From Dryocola boscaweniae (GTDB lineage Bacteria > Pseudomonadota > Gammaproteobacteria > Enterobacterales > Enterobacteriaceae): DNA of 64,000 nucleotides. Shown one piece after another: positions 63,513 to 64,000 of this stretch; position 1 is the stretch's first letter; each line of letters starts with the position of its first letter. Location: assembly GCF_025215095.1 (NCBI RefSeq), contig NZ_JALHAP010000068.1, positions 1-64,000 on the forward strand. Reading direction: 5' to 3'. Under the pieces are notes generated by a model. It did not search any database. It was not told the origin of the DNA and saw nothing but the letters and a program-made list of their open reading frames with translations. The position numbers were made by a program, and so were the translations under genes.

Positions 63513-63589
63513 TGGTGGCTACTACGGGATTTGAACCTGTGACCCCATCATTATGAGTGATGTGCTCTAACCAGCTGAGCTAAGTAGCC
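63513..63589 (-). tRNA. metT: Elongator tRNA-Met (CAT)
   Basis: First gene of the tRNA operon: 77 bases, anticodon CAT, encoded CCA. It differs from metU in the acceptor stem region (GGCTACTTAGC against GGCTACGTAGC). Confidence 0.96.
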
Positions 63590-63626
63590 TTCTTTTTCTG
63601 CGTGCCTTATCGGCGTTGCGGGGCGC

Positions 63627-63655
63627 ATTATGCGTAGTTGACCGAACAGCGTCAA
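63627..63655 (-). promoter_or_regulatory. Sigma-70 promoter of the tRNA operon
   Basis: Read leftward, TTGACG (complement of 63650-63655) and CATAAT (complement of 63627-63632) are separated by exactly 17 bases. The sequence just after the -10 is GC-rich (GCGCCCC), the discriminator typical of stable-RNA promoters under stringent control. The start would be about 30 bases before metT. Confidence 0.85.
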
Positions 63656-63800
63656 CAAATTTTTTCCCGAAAAGTGCCTGAAATCGTCTGTTTGACCAGC
63701 TTGCGAACAGCTTGGTGGAAATATCGGCAACAATCGGTTATTTCGGGGATTTATTAGCGAAAAAAGGGGCTGCAAACGTAGAGTTTTATGCAGAAACAAC

Positions 63801-63982
63801 AACGGGCCCGCAGGCCCGTTGAGACTGATTGCAACCCTCCCGGCGTCACAAAACTAAAGGGGAGGGCATTTAAAAAATAAGGAAAATCAATTTATTGATT
63901 TTCAGCAGGACGATCAAAAAGAAGGAAAAACCACGCTTTTTTCCTTCTTTTTCAGCAATCTGAACGGGCCCGCAGGCCCGTT
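63801..63982 (-). repeat. Terminator-flanked structured repeat, copy B
   Basis: A 144-bp core lies between two identical 20-bp hairpin repeats (63801-63820 and 63963-63982; the stem is ACGGGCC/GGCCCGT). The core aligns end to end with copy A at 8984-9126 (about 80% identical by eye), including the CCCTCC/GGAGGG hairpin with its long loop, AAAATCAA/TTGATTTT (63883-63902) and the AAGAAGGAAAAA stem with loop CCACG. The flanking hairpins differ completely from those of copy A. It sits upstream of the tRNA promoter; in E. coli the next gene to the right, also leftward, is asnB. Confidence 0.8.
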
Positions 63983-64000
63983 TCTTATCGAAGGTGCTTA

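Overview
The window is chromosomal DNA of a member of the Enterobacteriaceae related to Enterobacter, Kosakonia, Citrobacter and Klebsiella. From about 34 kb to the right end the gene order is that of the Escherichia coli pagP-cspE-crcB-ybeM-tatE-lipA-lipB-ybeD-dacA-rlpA-mrdBA-rlmH-rsfS-cobC-nadD-holA-lptE-leuS-ybeL-gltLKJI-lnt-corC-ybeY-ybeZ-miaB-ubiF-tRNA block, and the proteins have E. coli-like lengths. The genus cannot be fixed from sequence alone.

Left part (1-8.4 kb): the distal end of a second, lateral-type flagellar system (Flag-2/laf): flagellin lafA, then lafB (cap), lafC, lafD, lafE (hook length), lafF, lafS (sigma-28-type factor), lafT and lafU (motor). A near-consensus sigma-54 promoter precedes lafB, so a lafBCDEFSTU transcript should supply LafS. 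A secreted NlpC/P60 peptidase follows lafU. All reading frames are intact, unlike the remnant found in E. coli K-12.

Accessory part (8.9-24.6 kb): in E. coli rnk and rna lie close together; here about 15.7 kb separates them. It holds a gluconate permease with tandem GntR-type operators, an alpha/beta hydrolase, an alpha-glucoside ABC transporter with two GH13 glucosidases of apparently complementary linkage specificity (resembling isomaltulose/trehalulose loci), and a ketogluconate cluster (YhcH-like protein, IdnO-like reductase, IdnR-like regulator, 2-hydroxyacid dehydrogenase, MFS carrier). REP sequences punctuate the glucosidase genes.

Middle (24.6-34.7 kb): rna and dcuC, then a Cus-type copper/silver efflux operon placed between dcuC and pagP. 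It has a free CusF and a second CusF domain fused to the CusB-like adaptor, and no adjacent two-component system.

Right part (34.9-64 kb): housekeeping genes for cold shock, fluoride export, Tat export, lipoate synthesis, cell elongation, ribosome maturation, NAD synthesis, replication, LPS assembly, Leu-tRNA charging, glutamate/aspartate uptake (with the SroC sRNA, a GcvB target element and NtrC-like sites), apolipoprotein N-acylation, RNA quality control, tRNA modification and ubiquinone synthesis. A leftward seven-gene tRNA operon with a strong stringent-type promoter ends the block.

The most unusual structure is a roughly 143-bp RNA-like repeat present twice (8960-9150 and 63801-63982). 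In each copy the conserved core is bracketed by two copies of a terminator hairpin. The hairpin differs between loci but is duplicated within a locus, as if the core had entered a Rho-independent terminator and duplicated it.
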